From Chlamydiota bacterium (GTDB lineage Bacteria > Chlamydiota > Chlamydiia > Chlamydiales > Parachlamydiaceae), in NCBI GenBank assembly GCA_013287815.1, contig JABDDC010000014.1, positions 1 through 38,862 of the forward strand: DNA of 38,862 nt, in the 5' to 3' direction. Below, in pieces: positions 22,937-30,987 of the stretch (its first letter is position 1; each line of letters opens with the position of its first letter). Under the pieces are notes generated by a model, which was not told the origin of the DNA, did not search any database, and saw only the letters and a list, made by a program, of their open reading frames with translations. The position numbers and the translations under genes are program-made.

Positions 22937-23449
22937 TTAGTGTGAAAAACTTGCCTTATTATTGTTATTAGATTCTGCTCTGGAAGAAAAAGATTTGCTC
23001 GGTATAAATCGTGATCTACTGCCAAAAGCACCCGGAAAGTCTCCAGAATCTGATGAGGAGGAAGACGAGCCGCTGGGGCCTCGGCGATTGAAACGGTTTG
23101 AGTGGGCTGACTCGCTGCTGCCTGATCCGTAGCCATACTCGCTATAGCCATTTCCTGAGCCATTGTAGTTGCTTTCAGCAGGGCCTAGTGCATCTGACCT
23201 ATTATGCGAATAGGAATCAGCGCGCTTAGTGTCTGAATACCCAAGATAAGCGGCTGCGACAACAAAAATGGCCAGGGGTACGTAGATAGACCAGTGTGCA
23301 GAATAGACACTTTCCTGATAGGCTGCAGAGTAGTTATTCTCCTGCCCATTTTCATAATTATAGTCATAAGCCTGTTCTTGCCCACGTATGGAAGCAGTCA
23401 ACAAGGAAAAAAACAGAGAAACTGTCACAAGTTTTTGAACGTTTAGCAT
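22937..23449 (-). CDS. Membrane protein with Gly/Ser/Tyr-rich tail (family member 2)
   Basis: The start at 23449 is preferred because AAGGAA lies five bases upstream; an ATG two codons earlier overlaps that site. The 170-residue protein shows a signal peptide (KLVTVSLFFSLLTASIRGQ), an acidic Tyr/Asn segment (YDYNYENGQENNYSAAYQES), one transmembrane helix (IYVPLAIFVVAAAYLG), and a long low-complexity tail. The tail is rich in Ser, Gly, Tyr and Asn, with a run of serines near residue 130 and an ending KASFSH. The GQE-Y...AAY.ES motif before the helix matches the neighbour at 22407-22718, supporting common descent. The function is unknown; a surface or envelope structural protein is a guess. Confidence 0.78.
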   Translation of the reverse strand: MLNVQKLVTVSLFFSLLTASIRGQEQAYDYNYENGQENNYSAAYQESVYSAHWSIYVPLAIFVVAAAYLGYSDTKRADSYSHNRSDALGPAESNYNGSGNGYSEYGYGSGSSESAHSNRFNRRGPSGSSSSSSDSGDFPGAFGSRSRFIPSKSFSSRAESNNNNKASFSH

Positions 23450-23529
23450 AATCATTCCTTTTCTTTATGCGTTTTTCATTCTCTTATGGCGTAAAAATTA
23501 AATTTAAAGCAACAGAAAATAAAGGCTGA

Positions 23530-23606
23530 AGGGTGAAGGATGAGGCGAGGTAGATTTCCATCCTTCACACTTCATCCTTCATCCTTCATCCTTCATCCTT
23601 CATCCT
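23530..23606. repeat. Heptamer tandem repeat with inverted left part
   Basis: TTCATCC/CTTCATC is repeated about five times at 23571-23606, immediately before the end of the minus-strand lipoprotein gene. The stretch GAAGGGTGAAGGATGA near 23530-23545 is complementary, so a hairpin can form. A seven-base unit is not a coding repeat. It may act as a transcript end or simply be an expanded microsatellite. Confidence 0.7.
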
Positions 23607-23616
23607 TTTGCTTCCT

Positions 23617-24114
23617 CTATTCTTCCATTTTGATGCTGAGGAGTTTGGTGTAACATTCCTGAAATTGGTCGGGGATGATATCGATCTTCCTGGCGCCGAG
23701 CTGGATAGTGCTGCATTGGCTGTCGAGGAGGTTTTCGATGAGGATATCGGCGATTTCTCCCGGTATAAGTATCCGTTGGCCTCCTTTAAAAATGTTGGCG
23801 TAGACGGTGAGGGTTTCATCGGATAATAGGATCAGAACTTTGGTCATTTGAGGATTTTCTTCGGACGGCCTGGCTTCCATCAGAAGAATATTGAGGTACA
23901 TGCGAACGCCACTGCGGCTTCTGACAATCTCCAATTCAAGGTAGGAGAAGTCGTTATTAGGTTGAAGCAGGAGGCGTCCCGAATTATGAGAGGGGCATGA
24001 GGTTATGACGTCGTTGAAGATCCATTGTCTGCAGCGAGGGGAGGAACATCCATTTAAGAAGGTCAGAATGCAAAGAGCTATAAATACTCTTTGCATCATT
24101 AGATTGAGTTTCAT
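23617..24114 (-). CDS. Lipoprotein of unknown function
   Basis: The 165-residue product has a lipoprotein signal: hydrophobic VFIALCILTF followed by the lipobox L-N-G-C (Cys23 counting from the ATG at 24114; an ATG five codons later is an alternative start). The mature part contains Cys-rich beginnings (SSPRCRQW, ITSCPSH) and beta strands (SYLELEIVRSRSGVRMYLNI). It has a motif around IQLGARKIDIIPDQFQE. The ATG begins two bases after the stop of the Ser-tail gene at 24117, so the two are translated as a pair. It is probably anchored in the outer or inner membrane facing the periplasm; its function is unknown. Confidence 0.8.
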   Translation of the reverse strand: MKLNLMMQRVFIALCILTFLNGCSSPRCRQWIFNDVITSCPSHNSGRLLLQPNNDFSYLELEIVRSRSGVRMYLNILLMEARPSEENPQMTKVLILLSDETLTVYANIFKGGQRILIPGEIADILIENLLDSQCSTIQLGARKIDIIPDQFQECYTKLLSIKMEE

Positions 24115-24116
24115 TC

Positions 24117-24401
24117 CTAGTGGACGAAGTAGGAACTGCTAGAAGAACTTGAGCTGCTGGTTTCAAAGTGCCCGTGAACTGTGGTGCTATCGTGCGAGTT
24201 TTGTACGGCAATGGCGATGACGGCAACGAGAGCTACAGTACTTAGGGCAATGGCAGGTGCTATATTAGTAGCAGCCCTGGATTCATCATAGGCATACCCG
24301 CCTGTATCGGTGACATATGTAACGGCCTCTAGCCTTTGTGTGCACAGGCCGGTCATGGCCACGGCAGCAGCGAGGGCGACTAATTTTTTTATAAAGTTCA
24401 T
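24117..24401 (-). CDS. Small membrane protein with serine-rich tail (family member 3)
   Basis: The 94-residue protein has a signal peptide (KKLVALAAAVAMTGLCTQRLEA), a short Tyr/Gly segment (TYVTDTGGYAYDESRAAT), a transmembrane helix (IAPAIALSTVALVAVIAIAV), and a tail with VHGHFETS, nine or so serines and YFVH. Plan and HGHF-serine ending match the 22407-22718 product. AGGAGG seven bases before the ATG gives a strong ribosome site, suggesting a well-expressed protein. It lies 14 bp after the DcrB/PsbP-like gene and 2 bp before the lipoprotein gene, so these three form an operon. The role is unknown. Confidence 0.8.
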   Translation of the reverse strand: MNFIKKLVALAAAVAMTGLCTQRLEAVTYVTDTGGYAYDESRAATNIAPAIALSTVALVAVIAIAVQNSHDSTTVHGHFETSSSSSSSSSYFVH

Positions 24402-24415
24402 TTCAATTCCTCCTG

Positions 24416-25219
24416 TTAATTAAGTTGTGTGTCGAAAAGATCTTTTTCGGTGTTATTGATGATGATCAGCTGCCAGTCAGGACCCATCATTCCGTATTTT
24501 TGATTGACCGTATCTTTAAAAGTGGTCCAAACAGATTTTTGGAAATCAGGATTGTTAAAAACGGTTTCCTTGATAGCATCTGGAGTGATTTTTTGATCTT
24601 CAGATCTTTTTTTTGCAAGCTGTGTCTGCCACTGTGATTTGACAATTTGGATAGCATTGCGCAATTGGGTTTTTTGTTGAGATGAGTTCAGCATATCGAT
24701 AGGGTCTTTGGTGATTCTGAGTGAACGCATGGCAGCAAAGAAGTCTTTGTAGAACATGGAAAATTCATCGGCCAGGGCTGAGGCTGAAAGGATGTAGACC
24801 ATTCCATTTTTGATCAGGATGACCTGCATCATGCGGATGACGCCCCACTGGCTTTTGTGATCGAATTGCGAGAGGCTTGCGTTGCCAGCTTCGGTACGGA
24901 TAGAACCTAAGTCTTTCCATTCGTAGCCTTGAGCTTCATTAGTTTCTTTTACAATTTTGAGATATTCTTTCAGTGTTCCATTGAAATTTTGGACATTGAG
25001 GTTCATGGAGGGGGGGAAGGTTGTGGGACCTTTGCCGACGACCATAACCCTGATATGAGGAGGTAGAGCTGAAGGCTCAGCCATATGCCATGCGGTAGGT
25101 GGAGTAAAGAGGACGATGCCGCTGTCAGGAATGCTACTTTGCGGTTTAGTTGCAGGACTATTAGCAGCGTGTATGAAGCAGCCACATAAAATAGCTAAAG
25201 CAATTAACGTTTTTCTCAT
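24416..25219 (-). CDS. Exported DcrB/PsbP-like protein
   Basis: The start at 25219 (MRKTLIALAILCGCFIHA) gives a normal signal peptide; in-frame codons upstream would add a hydrophobic Tyr/Phe-rich extension with no ribosome site. Cleavage may occur after HAA, or, if the L-C-G-C is used, at a lipobox. The 267-residue protein then has a domain of about 140 residues with the layout of the DcrB/PsbP fold: IVLFTPPTAWHMAEP, MNLNVQNFNGTLKEYLK, a strand VIRMMQVILIKNGMVYILSAS and a closing helix FFAAMRSLRI. The C-terminal 90 residues are helical and charged. It leads the operon with the Ser-tail and lipoprotein genes. A periplasmic or membrane-associated role is inferred; the precise activity is unknown. 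Confidence 0.72.
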   Translation of the reverse strand: MRKTLIALAILCGCFIHAANSPATKPQSSIPDSGIVLFTPPTAWHMAEPSALPPHIRVMVVGKGPTTFPPSMNLNVQNFNGTLKEYLKIVKETNEAQGYEWKDLGSIRTEAGNASLSQFDHKSQWGVIRMMQVILIKNGMVYILSASALADEFSMFYKDFFAAMRSLRITKDPIDMLNSSQQKTQLRNAIQIVKSQWQTQLAKKRSEDQKITPDAIKETVFNNPDFQKSVWTTFKDTVNQKYGMMGPDWQLIIINNTEKDLFDTQLN

Positions 25220-25330
25220 ACCGTATATCCAAATATCATTAGTGAAGAAAAGCCAATATACGTAGAAGCGTATTTTTTTGGTATAGTTTTTTGGGTAATT
25301 CTTCATAACTTGTAAATCGTGCCCGTGCCT

Positions 25331-25431
25331 GATGGGACAAATGGGACCTATAGGACGAATGGGACTATTAGGACTTTTTAAACAATTGTCCTATTCGTCC
25401 CATTCGTCCTATAGGTCCTATTTGTCCCATC
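25331..25431. repeat. Long inverted repeat, 44-bp arms, between divergent genes
   Basis: GATGGGACAAATGGGACCTA... (25331-25374) is matched by its complement at 25388-25431 with a handful of mismatches around a 13-bp loop. Each arm is itself built of GGGAC-type short repeats about 10 bp apart (GGACAAAT, GGACCTAT, GGACGAAT). It lies in the 320-bp gap 25220-25539 between the envelope operon and the ATPase operon and could act as a barrier, a MITE remnant or a regulatory site. Remaining sequence here is covered by the atpE promoter and leader. Confidence 0.8.
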
Positions 25432-25443
25432 CGTTTTTTAACC

Positions 25444-25472
25444 TTGAAATTTAGGCATCTGTTGAGTATATT
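25444..25472 (+). promoter_or_regulatory. Promoter of the V-ATPase operon
   Basis: TTGAAA (25444-25449), a 17-bp spacer and TATATT (25467-25472) predict transcription from about 25479. This is 60 bp before atpE and just in front of the leader hairpin at 25481-25506. Confidence 0.6.
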
Positions 25473-25480
25473 GACCTTAA

Positions 25481-25506
25481 GATGGGAAAATAACTTTTTT
25501 CCCATC
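25481..25506 (+). promoter_or_regulatory. 5'-leader hairpin before atpE
   Basis: GATGGGAAAA (25481-25490) and TTTTCCCATC (25497-25506) form a perfect 10-bp stem with a 6-nt loop, directly after the predicted transcript start. It could protect the 5' end or act in attenuation; no riboswitch structure is seen. Confidence 0.5.
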
Positions 25507-25539
25507 AAGTTGTTCCCAAACTATTTTGAGTCAATAAAG

Positions 25540-26166
25540 ATGAAGTCATTGGAAAAAGGTCAGGATAAAATCCAAAAAATTTGCGATAAAATCCGTCGCG
25601 AAACCATAGAGCCTGCAAAGCAAGAGTCTCAAGCCATCATCGATGAAGCCAAGCGCAAGGCTAATGAGATCATTGCTGTCGCGGAAGAACATAAAAATCA
25701 GATTTTTAAGCAAGCCAAAGTCCAGATTGAACAGGAAAGGAATGTCTTTCAATCTTCTCTACAGCAGGCTGCCAAACAAACTGTCGAATCTTTACGTCAA
25801 GAGATTGAGAATAAATTCTTTAACGAAGAACTGGAATCCTTGCTGGCAAAGCCAATGTCTGATCCGAAGGTTATTGCCAATATAATTAATGGCATTGTCA
25901 AATCATTGGATAAGGAAGGACTTTCAACAGATATCAGTATTGTCATTCCTAAAATCGTATCGCCAGATGAGGTGAGCGGACTTTTATTGGACAATGTGAA
26001 AAAGAGGTTGAAGGAAAAGCCGCTTGAGGTGGGATATTTTACCGGTGGGGCGCAAGTTAAGCTTCTAGGCAAAAGGATGACATTGGATTTGACCGATCAG
26101 GCAATCAAAGAAACCCTCTCTAATTATGTGCGCAAGGATTTTAGACAGCTGCTTTTTGGTCAATAA
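25540..26166 (+). CDS. atpE: V-type ATP synthase subunit E
   Basis: The peripheral-stalk subunit E is 208 residues long from the ATG at 25540; the upstream in-frame codons cover the promoter and leader and are not part of the protein. Residues 1-100 are a long charged helix (KGQDKIQKICDKIRRETI, ESQAIIDEAKRKANEII), the right-handed coiled coil that pairs with the second stalk subunit. The C-terminal globular part (about 100-208) ends GGAQVKLLGKRMTLDLTD and FRQLLFGQ, as in archaeal/V-type E subunits. Its stop overlaps the next start by one base (TAATG). It is the first gene of the operon. Confidence 0.92.
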   Translation: MKSLEKGQDKIQKICDKIRRETIEPAKQESQAIIDEAKRKANEIIAVAEEHKNQIFKQAKVQIEQERNVFQSSLQQAAKQTVESLRQEIENKFFNEELESLLAKPMSDPKVIANIINGIVKSLDKEGLSTDISIVIPKIVSPDEVSGLLLDNVKKRLKEKPLEVGYFTGGAQVKLLGKRMTLDLTDQAIKETLSNYVRKDFRQLLFGQ

Positions 26167-26942
26167 TGAAGTATTATTATGTAGGCACCTTACTTCCGGC
26201 CCTTTCATTTGAATCTGCTCCAGAGATCTCGTTTGAAGAATTCGACACGTTATGCAGGGACAATCTTACCAGACTCGATTATGAAAAAACGAAAGTGATC
26301 CGTACTTTTTATGACATTTTGAATTTACGAGCCTTATGGAAAGGCGTGGAGTTGGATTCTTGGGGGAATTTTGATGAAGGGGAACTGCAGGAAGCATTAG
26401 CAAGTCATACCGAATTGCCGGATTATGTATTTGAGTTTATCAATATACATGAAAAAAAAGAAGACCGAGTGAAACATTTTGAAGAATTGTTGGCAAAGTC
26501 TTTTCTAGAGGTCTCTCAAGATATTCAGGATCCTTTTTTGAAGGAGTATTTGCAATTTGAACGAGAGCTGCGCCTGGTGATGGTAGGCTTCAGGGCAAAA
26601 AAATTAGGCTGGAACCTGGAAGCCGCACTGCAGTTTGAGAATCCCGAAGAGGAGATCATCGCCCAGATGCTTGCGCAAAAGGATGCTAAAGAGTTTATTC
26701 CGCCGGAAAAATATGCCGGCCTAAAGGTCATTTTTGAACGCTATAAAGATGAACCGTTGGAATTGAGAAAAGCGATAGACCAGTATCGATTCGATTATGT
26801 TGAAAGAATGGTAGACATGGCCGACAACGATTCGATAAGACGCATTTTAGCATATATGGTCCAGCTGATAGTAGTCTTGAGATGGTTTGAGATGGATAAA
26901 GAAAAAGGCAAAGAAATAGTTGGAACCATTATTAAAAAATAG
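26166..26942 (+). CDS. V-ATPase operon DUF2764-like protein, probable subunit C equivalent
   Basis: A 258-residue, largely helical protein always found second in chlamydial-type V-ATPase operons and usually labelled DUF2764. Visible features are the opening YYYVGTLLPALSFESAPEIS and a helix-rich centre with many Glu/Leu (EYLQFERELRLVMVGFRAKKL). It ends in helices VERMVDMADNDSIRRILAYM and LIVVLRWFEMDKEKG. Those last helices, like the N-terminal 'Y-x-x-x-x-L-P-x-L' pattern, suit the V-type subunit C / AC39 superfamily that links the rotor to the membrane sector; this equivalence is inference from position and fold-like character. It overlaps atpE by one base and is followed by atpA after 24 bp. 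Confidence 0.85.
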   Translation: MKYYYVGTLLPALSFESAPEISFEEFDTLCRDNLTRLDYEKTKVIRTFYDILNLRALWKGVELDSWGNFDEGELQEALASHTELPDYVFEFINIHEKKEDRVKHFEELLAKSFLEVSQDIQDPFLKEYLQFERELRLVMVGFRAKKLGWNLEAALQFENPEEEIIAQMLAQKDAKEFIPPEKYAGLKVIFERYKDEPLELRKAIDQYRFDYVERMVDMADNDSIRRILAYMVQLIVVLRWFEMDKEKGKEIVGTIIKK

Positions 26943-26966
26943 ATCAAGGCCAAAGGAAATAATAGC

Positions 26967-28748
26967 ATGCAGACAGTAGCAGAACCTGTAAAAAATAATC
27001 TGAGAGCGACAGGCAAAGTAATTAAGGCCTTTGGAAACCTCCTACAAGTAGAATTTGAAGGGCACATCTGTCAAGGTGAAGTGGCGATGGTCCATAGCAA
27101 AAACATGCAATTAAAGTCAGAAGTGATCGAGATAGCCGGCAACGAAGCCAAGATACAGGTTTTTGAAGATACAAGAGGGATAGAGCTTAACTGCCTTGTT
27201 ACATTTACCGGTGAACTGTTGGAAGCTGAACTGGGACCGGGATTGCTGACATCGATTTTTGATGGATTGCAGAATCCTTTAGTTAAAGTGGCTGACGTCT
27301 CAGGATACTTTTTACCTCGTGGTATTTATCTCAATCCATTGGATAGGGAAAGAAAGTGGGATTATGAGCCCAAGGCCCGGGTAGGAGATATTTTAATCCG
27401 CGGCGATGAGCTTGGCTCGGTCTTGGAAGGTCGATTCCACCATAAAGTGATGGTACCGTTCAAGAACTATGGGAAGTACACTGTAACATGGACGATAGGT
27501 GAAGGGTCTTATACGATTGATACTGTCGTCGCCAAGGTTAAAGATGAAAAAGGGAAAGAGCTCCAATTTACTATGGTGCAGAAGTGGCCTGTGAAGAATG
27601 CTTTGCAGCAAGGTGAAAAAATCAAGCCTACCAAGATGATGGACACCGGCGAGAGGATTATCGATACTCAGTTTCCTTTGATGAAAGGGGGGACTTTCTG
27701 TACTCCCGGTCCGTTTGGTGCCGGTAAGACCGTTTTGCAACACCACCTCTCAAAATATGCGTCTGTTGATATTGTGTTATTTGTGGCTTGTGGAGAACGT
27801 GCAGGCGAGGTCGTGGAAGTGCTCCGTGAATTCCCGCATCTGATTGATCCGCACACAGGTGAAACTCTTATGAAGCGGACAGTTATCATTTGCAACACAT
27901 CATCGATGCCGGTGGCTGCGCGTGAATCGTCCATTTATATGGGCATTACCATTGCCGAGTACTATCGTCAGATGGGGTTGGATGTTCTGGTACTGGCAGA
28001 TTCGACATCACGCTGGGCGCAAGCCTTGCGCGAGATGTCAGGTCGCCTCGAAGAAATTCCCGGTGAAGAAGCATTCCCTGCTTACCTGGCCTCCAGGATT
28101 GCAGAGTTCTATGAAAGATCGGGAGTCATTGCAATGCGCAGTGGCAAGCCTGGCTCAGTGACTATCGGTGGAGCTGTATCGCCTGCTGGCGGTAACTTCG
28201 AAGAGCCGGTGACGCAAGCGACACTGTCGGTTGTAGGGGCATTTTTGGGCCTTTCCCGTTCCAGATCAGACTCAAGGCGTTATCCAGCCATTGATCCATT
28301 GATCTCATGGTCGAAGTACATTGATGTGGTCTCAAAGGAACTGGGTCACCAAGTTGAAGGTTGGGATGATATGGTCAAGCAGGCCAGGAACATGCTATTC
28401 AAAGGCAATGACATTGGAAAGAGAATGGAAGTTGTCGGAGAAGAAGGAATTTCTATGGCTGACATGCTGACCTATCTGAAAGCAGAACTCTATGATGCTT
28501 CCTATTTACAGCAGAATGCATTTGATCCAGAAGATGCTTATTGTCCATTGCCAAGGCAGATTACCCTGTTCTTGCTGATCAACAAGATTTTTGATTTCGA
28601 ATTCAAGTTCAAAAACCATGACGAAGCAAGGCAATATTTCCTCAATTTGACAAGCCAGATTAAAAATATGAACTGCATACCGTTTAAATCAGAACCATAT
28701 AAGCGAGCCTATGAAAATATTGAAAAAAGTTTAGGAAGAGAAGCATGA
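26967..28748 (+). CDS. atpA: V-type ATP synthase catalytic subunit A
   Basis: The 593-residue catalytic subunit has the expected order. A beta-barrel comes first (about 10-80), then the non-homologous region of A subunits, the Walker A motif GPFGAGKT (248-255), [20 protein letters not shown], the Walker B region [18 protein letters not shown], and the C-terminal helical domain. The length equals that of bacterial/archaeal A subunits. AAAGGAAA lies upstream of the ATG. It overlaps atpB by four bases (ATGA). Together with B it forms the A3B3 head that hydrolyses or makes ATP at the cytoplasmic face of the membrane. Confidence 0.98.
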   Translation: MQTVAEPVKNNLRATGKVIKAFGNLLQVEFEGHICQGEVAMVHSKNMQLKSEVIEIAGNEAKIQVFEDTRGIELNCLVTFTGELLEAELGPGLLTSIFDGLQNPLVKVADVSGYFLPRGIYLNPLDRERKWDYEPKARVGDILIRGDELGSVLEGRFHHKVMVPFKNYGKYTVTWTIGEGSYTIDTVVAKVKDEKGKELQFTMVQKWPVKNALQQGEKIKPTKMMDTGERIIDTQFPLMKGGTFCTPGPFGAGKTVLQHHLSKYASVDIVLFVACGERAGEVVEVLREFPHLIDPHTGETLMKRTVIICNTSSMPVAARESSIYMGITIAEYYRQMGLDVLVLADSTSRWAQALREMSGRLEEIPGEEAFPAYLASRIAEFYERSGVIAMRSGKPGSVTIGGAVSPAGGNFEEPVTQATLSVVGAFLGLSRSRSDSRRYPAIDPLISWSKYIDVVSKELGHQVEGWDDMVKQARNMLFKGNDIGKRMEVVGEEGISMADMLTYLKAELYDASYLQQNAFDPEDAYCPLPRQITLFLLINKIFDFEFKFKNHDEARQYFLNLTSQIKNMNCIPFKSEPYKRAYENIEKSLGREA

Positions 28749-30058
28749 AGATTGTCTACGAAAGAATTAACAACATGCGCGGTAACCTGATTACCGTTAC
28801 TGCTGAGGGCGTTGGACTGGGCGAGCTTGCCCGAGTCGATATGGAAGATGGCCGCAGTGTCTATGCTTCAGTCCTGAGGATTGAAGGGGATCAGGTAACG
28901 CTGCAGGTATTTGAAACTACCCGCGGGATCTCAACCGGAGACAAGGTAACCTTCCTGAATCGGCAGATGCAAGCAACATATGGTGAGTCGCTGCTGGGTC
29001 GTAGGCTCAATGGAACCGGTGAACCGATTGATGGGGGCCCTGAAATTATCGGAGAGGCTGTCGACATTGGGCAGACATCATTTAATCCGGTTAAAAGGAT
29101 CGTTCCGCGTGAGATGGTGAGGACAAATATCCCGATGATCGACGTGTTCAATTGCCTTGTCAAGTCGCAGAAAATCCCGATCTTCTCAGTTCCGGGTGAA
29201 CCCTATAATGCCCTACTAATGCGTATAGCCAACCAGACCGACGCCGATGTCGTAATCATTGGGGGAATGGGCTTGACCTTCAAAGAATATCAGGCCTTCA
29301 TTGACAACGCTGAGGCGGCCGGCACACTGAATAAGACAGTCATGTTCATCCACCGTGCGACTGACCCTGCGGTTGAATGCTTGCTTGTGCCGGATATGGC
29401 CTTGGCCTGTGCCGAAAAATTTGCGACCGATGGCAAGCACGTACTCGTCCTGTTGACCGATATGACAGCTTTCGCCGATTCGATCAAGGAGATCGCCATC
29501 ACCATGGACCAGGTCCCTTCGAACCGAGGATATCCCGGCTCGCTCTATTCTGACCTGGCTTCGCGTTATGAAAAAGCCGTTTTGATTGAGGGCAGCGGAT
29601 CAATCACCATCATCGGTGTAACAACAATGCCGGGAGACGATGTGACACACCCAGTGCCTGACAATACCGGATACATCACTGAAGGTCAGTTTTACCTGCA
29701 TCATGGCAGGATCGATCCATTTGGATCGTTATCCCGTTTGAAGCAACAAGTGATTGGAAAAGTTACCCGCGCAGACCATGGCGACCTTGCCAACGCGATG
29801 ATCAGGCTTTATGCAGAGTCTAAAAAGGCGCGAGAAAGGCAATCGATGGGCTTTAAGCTATCGCGCTGGGACGAAAAGTTGCTCCATTATTCCAAGCTTT
29901 TTGAAGATAGGATGATGAACCTTGAGGTTAACTACACGCTGGAACAGGCTTTGGACCTAGGCTGGGAGACTTTAGCTGAGTGCTTCCAACCCAACGAAGT
30001 AGGCATCAAGCAGACAATGATAGACCAGTTCTGGCCGAAAGTGGCGCAAAAAAAATAA
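28745..30058 (+). CDS. atpB: V-type ATP synthase regulatory subunit B
   Basis: The 437-residue non-catalytic nucleotide-binding subunit of the A3B3 head lacks a canonical Walker A, having [18 protein letters not shown] in its place, as expected for B. Other signatures are [42 protein letters not shown] and [20 protein letters not shown]. It starts within the end of atpA (ATGA overlap), giving translational coupling and balanced A and B. Unlike the tight junctions elsewhere in the operon, it is followed by a 281-bp gap with an inverted-repeat element before atpD. Confidence 0.98.
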   Translation: MKIVYERINNMRGNLITVTAEGVGLGELARVDMEDGRSVYASVLRIEGDQVTLQVFETTRGISTGDKVTFLNRQMQATYGESLLGRRLNGTGEPIDGGPEIIGEAVDIGQTSFNPVKRIVPREMVRTNIPMIDVFNCLVKSQKIPIFSVPGEPYNALLMRIANQTDADVVIIGGMGLTFKEYQAFIDNAEAAGTLNKTVMFIHRATDPAVECLLVPDMALACAEKFATDGKHVLVLLTDMTAFADSIKEIAITMDQVPSNRGYPGSLYSDLASRYEKAVLIEGSGSITIIGVTTMPGDDVTHPVPDNTGYITEGQFYLHHGRIDPFGSLSRLKQQVIGKVTRADHGDLANAMIRLYAESKKARERQSMGFKLSRWDEKLLHYSKLFEDRMMNLEVNYTLEQALDLGWETLAECFQPNEVGIKQTMIDQFWPKVAQKK

Positions 30059-30319
30059 ACACAACACAAAGAGGCACAGAGATCTCAGAGAAAAGTCATG
30101 GGGCTAAGATATTTAATTTGAGCAAAGAAGAATAAAGAGGTAATGTTTAAAATGTTAAGTTTTTTTGAGGTATTTGAAATTTATGATTTTGATTTTTTTT
30201 ATGCAAACTTAATTAAACAAAAAAAACAATACATTTCAAATCTAAAATCTTTTCTCTGTGATCTCTGTGCCTCTGTGCCTCAGTGTTTAATTTTTAGGCG
30301 CCTCTGTGGCCTTGTGTTT
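30057..30319. repeat. Inverted-repeat element inside the V-ATPase operon
   Basis: The left arm AAACACAACACAAAGAGGCA... (about 30057-30095) is complementary to 30249-30288 (CTTTTCTCTGTGATCTCTGT...). A further partial arm at 30297-30319 reads GGCGCCTCTGTGGCCTTGTG. The interior is AT-rich and without a credible gene. The CTCTGTGCCTCTGTG wording is the same class as the inner hairpin at 20116-20211. It probably inserted between atpB and atpD. Confidence 0.75.
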
Positions 30320-30339
30320 TTGTTTTTGGAGAATTAAAA

Positions 30340-30987
30340 GTGGCCGATGTTAAGTTAACAAAAAACGAACTGCGTGAACAGCAGAATAAGCTGCAGCAGC
30401 TTGAAAAATATTTGCCCACATTACAGCTGAAGAAGGCCATGCTTCAAGCTGAGGTGCATGACACACGCCTGGAAACCCAGAAAATCGAACAGGAGCTCAA
30501 TATTAAGCGTCTGGTGGTAGAAGAGTACAGCGGCTTGCTGACTGCAAAGATGGCTATCAATCCATTGGATGCCGCCATTGTCAAAAAAGTCACCAAACGG
30601 TATGAAAATATCGCAGGTGTTGAAGTTCCCTACTATGAAGGTGTCGAATTTGAGCCATTCACCTATAGCCTCTTTGAGACAGCGCCTTGGCTGGATGCTG
30701 CTGTGATCGGATTGAAAAGTTTAGCTGAGCTGCGCGAACATATCAAAGTGACCGAAGAAAAGAAAATGGCTTTGGAGAAAGAACTGCGGGAGGTTTCGAT
30801 ACGGGTGAATCTGTTTGAAAAGATTTTGATTCCTCGTGCCATTAATAATATCAGGACTATCAAAGTTTTCCTGGGCGATCAGCAGCTTGCTGCCGTCTCG
30901 CGTGCCAAGGTGGCCAAGAATAAGATTGAAGATGCTAAAGCTTTATCTGCTGCCAGACGTGCTGCTAAGGAATCTGCACATGCGTGA
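30340..30987 (+). CDS. atpD: V-type ATP synthase subunit D
   Basis: The central-stalk subunit D is 215 residues from a GTG at 30340, with TTGGAGA upstream. It has the typical two long antiparallel helices: an N-terminal one (LTKNELREQQNKLQQLEKY ... LETQKIEQEL) and a C-terminal one (AVSRAKVAKNKIEDAKALSA), separated by a shorter globular part (YYEGVEFEPFTYSLFETAPW). It transmits rotation from the ring to the head. The end overlaps the start of atpI by eight bases. The GTG start and the repeat just upstream mean its translation relies on its own ribosome site rather than coupling to atpB. Confidence 0.95.
   Translation: MADVKLTKNELREQQNKLQQLEKYLPTLQLKKAMLQAEVHDTRLETQKIEQELNIKRLVVEEYSGLLTAKMAINPLDAAIVKKVTKRYENIAGVEVPYYEGVEFEPFTYSLFETAPWLDAAVIGLKSLAELREHIKVTEEKKMALEKELREVSIRVNLFEKILIPRAINNIRTIKVFLGDQQLAAVSRAKVAKNKIEDAKALSAARRAAKESAHA

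Noticed and set aside
22867-23163. 98-codon minus-strand frame
   Set aside because: It overlaps the Ser/Gly-tail gene in another frame and shows no ribosome site or family resemblance.
30143-30337. 64-codon frame between atpB and atpD
   Set aside because: It lies inside the AT-rich inverted-repeat element and reads through its right arm; Phe/Leu-rich composition reflects the AT content.
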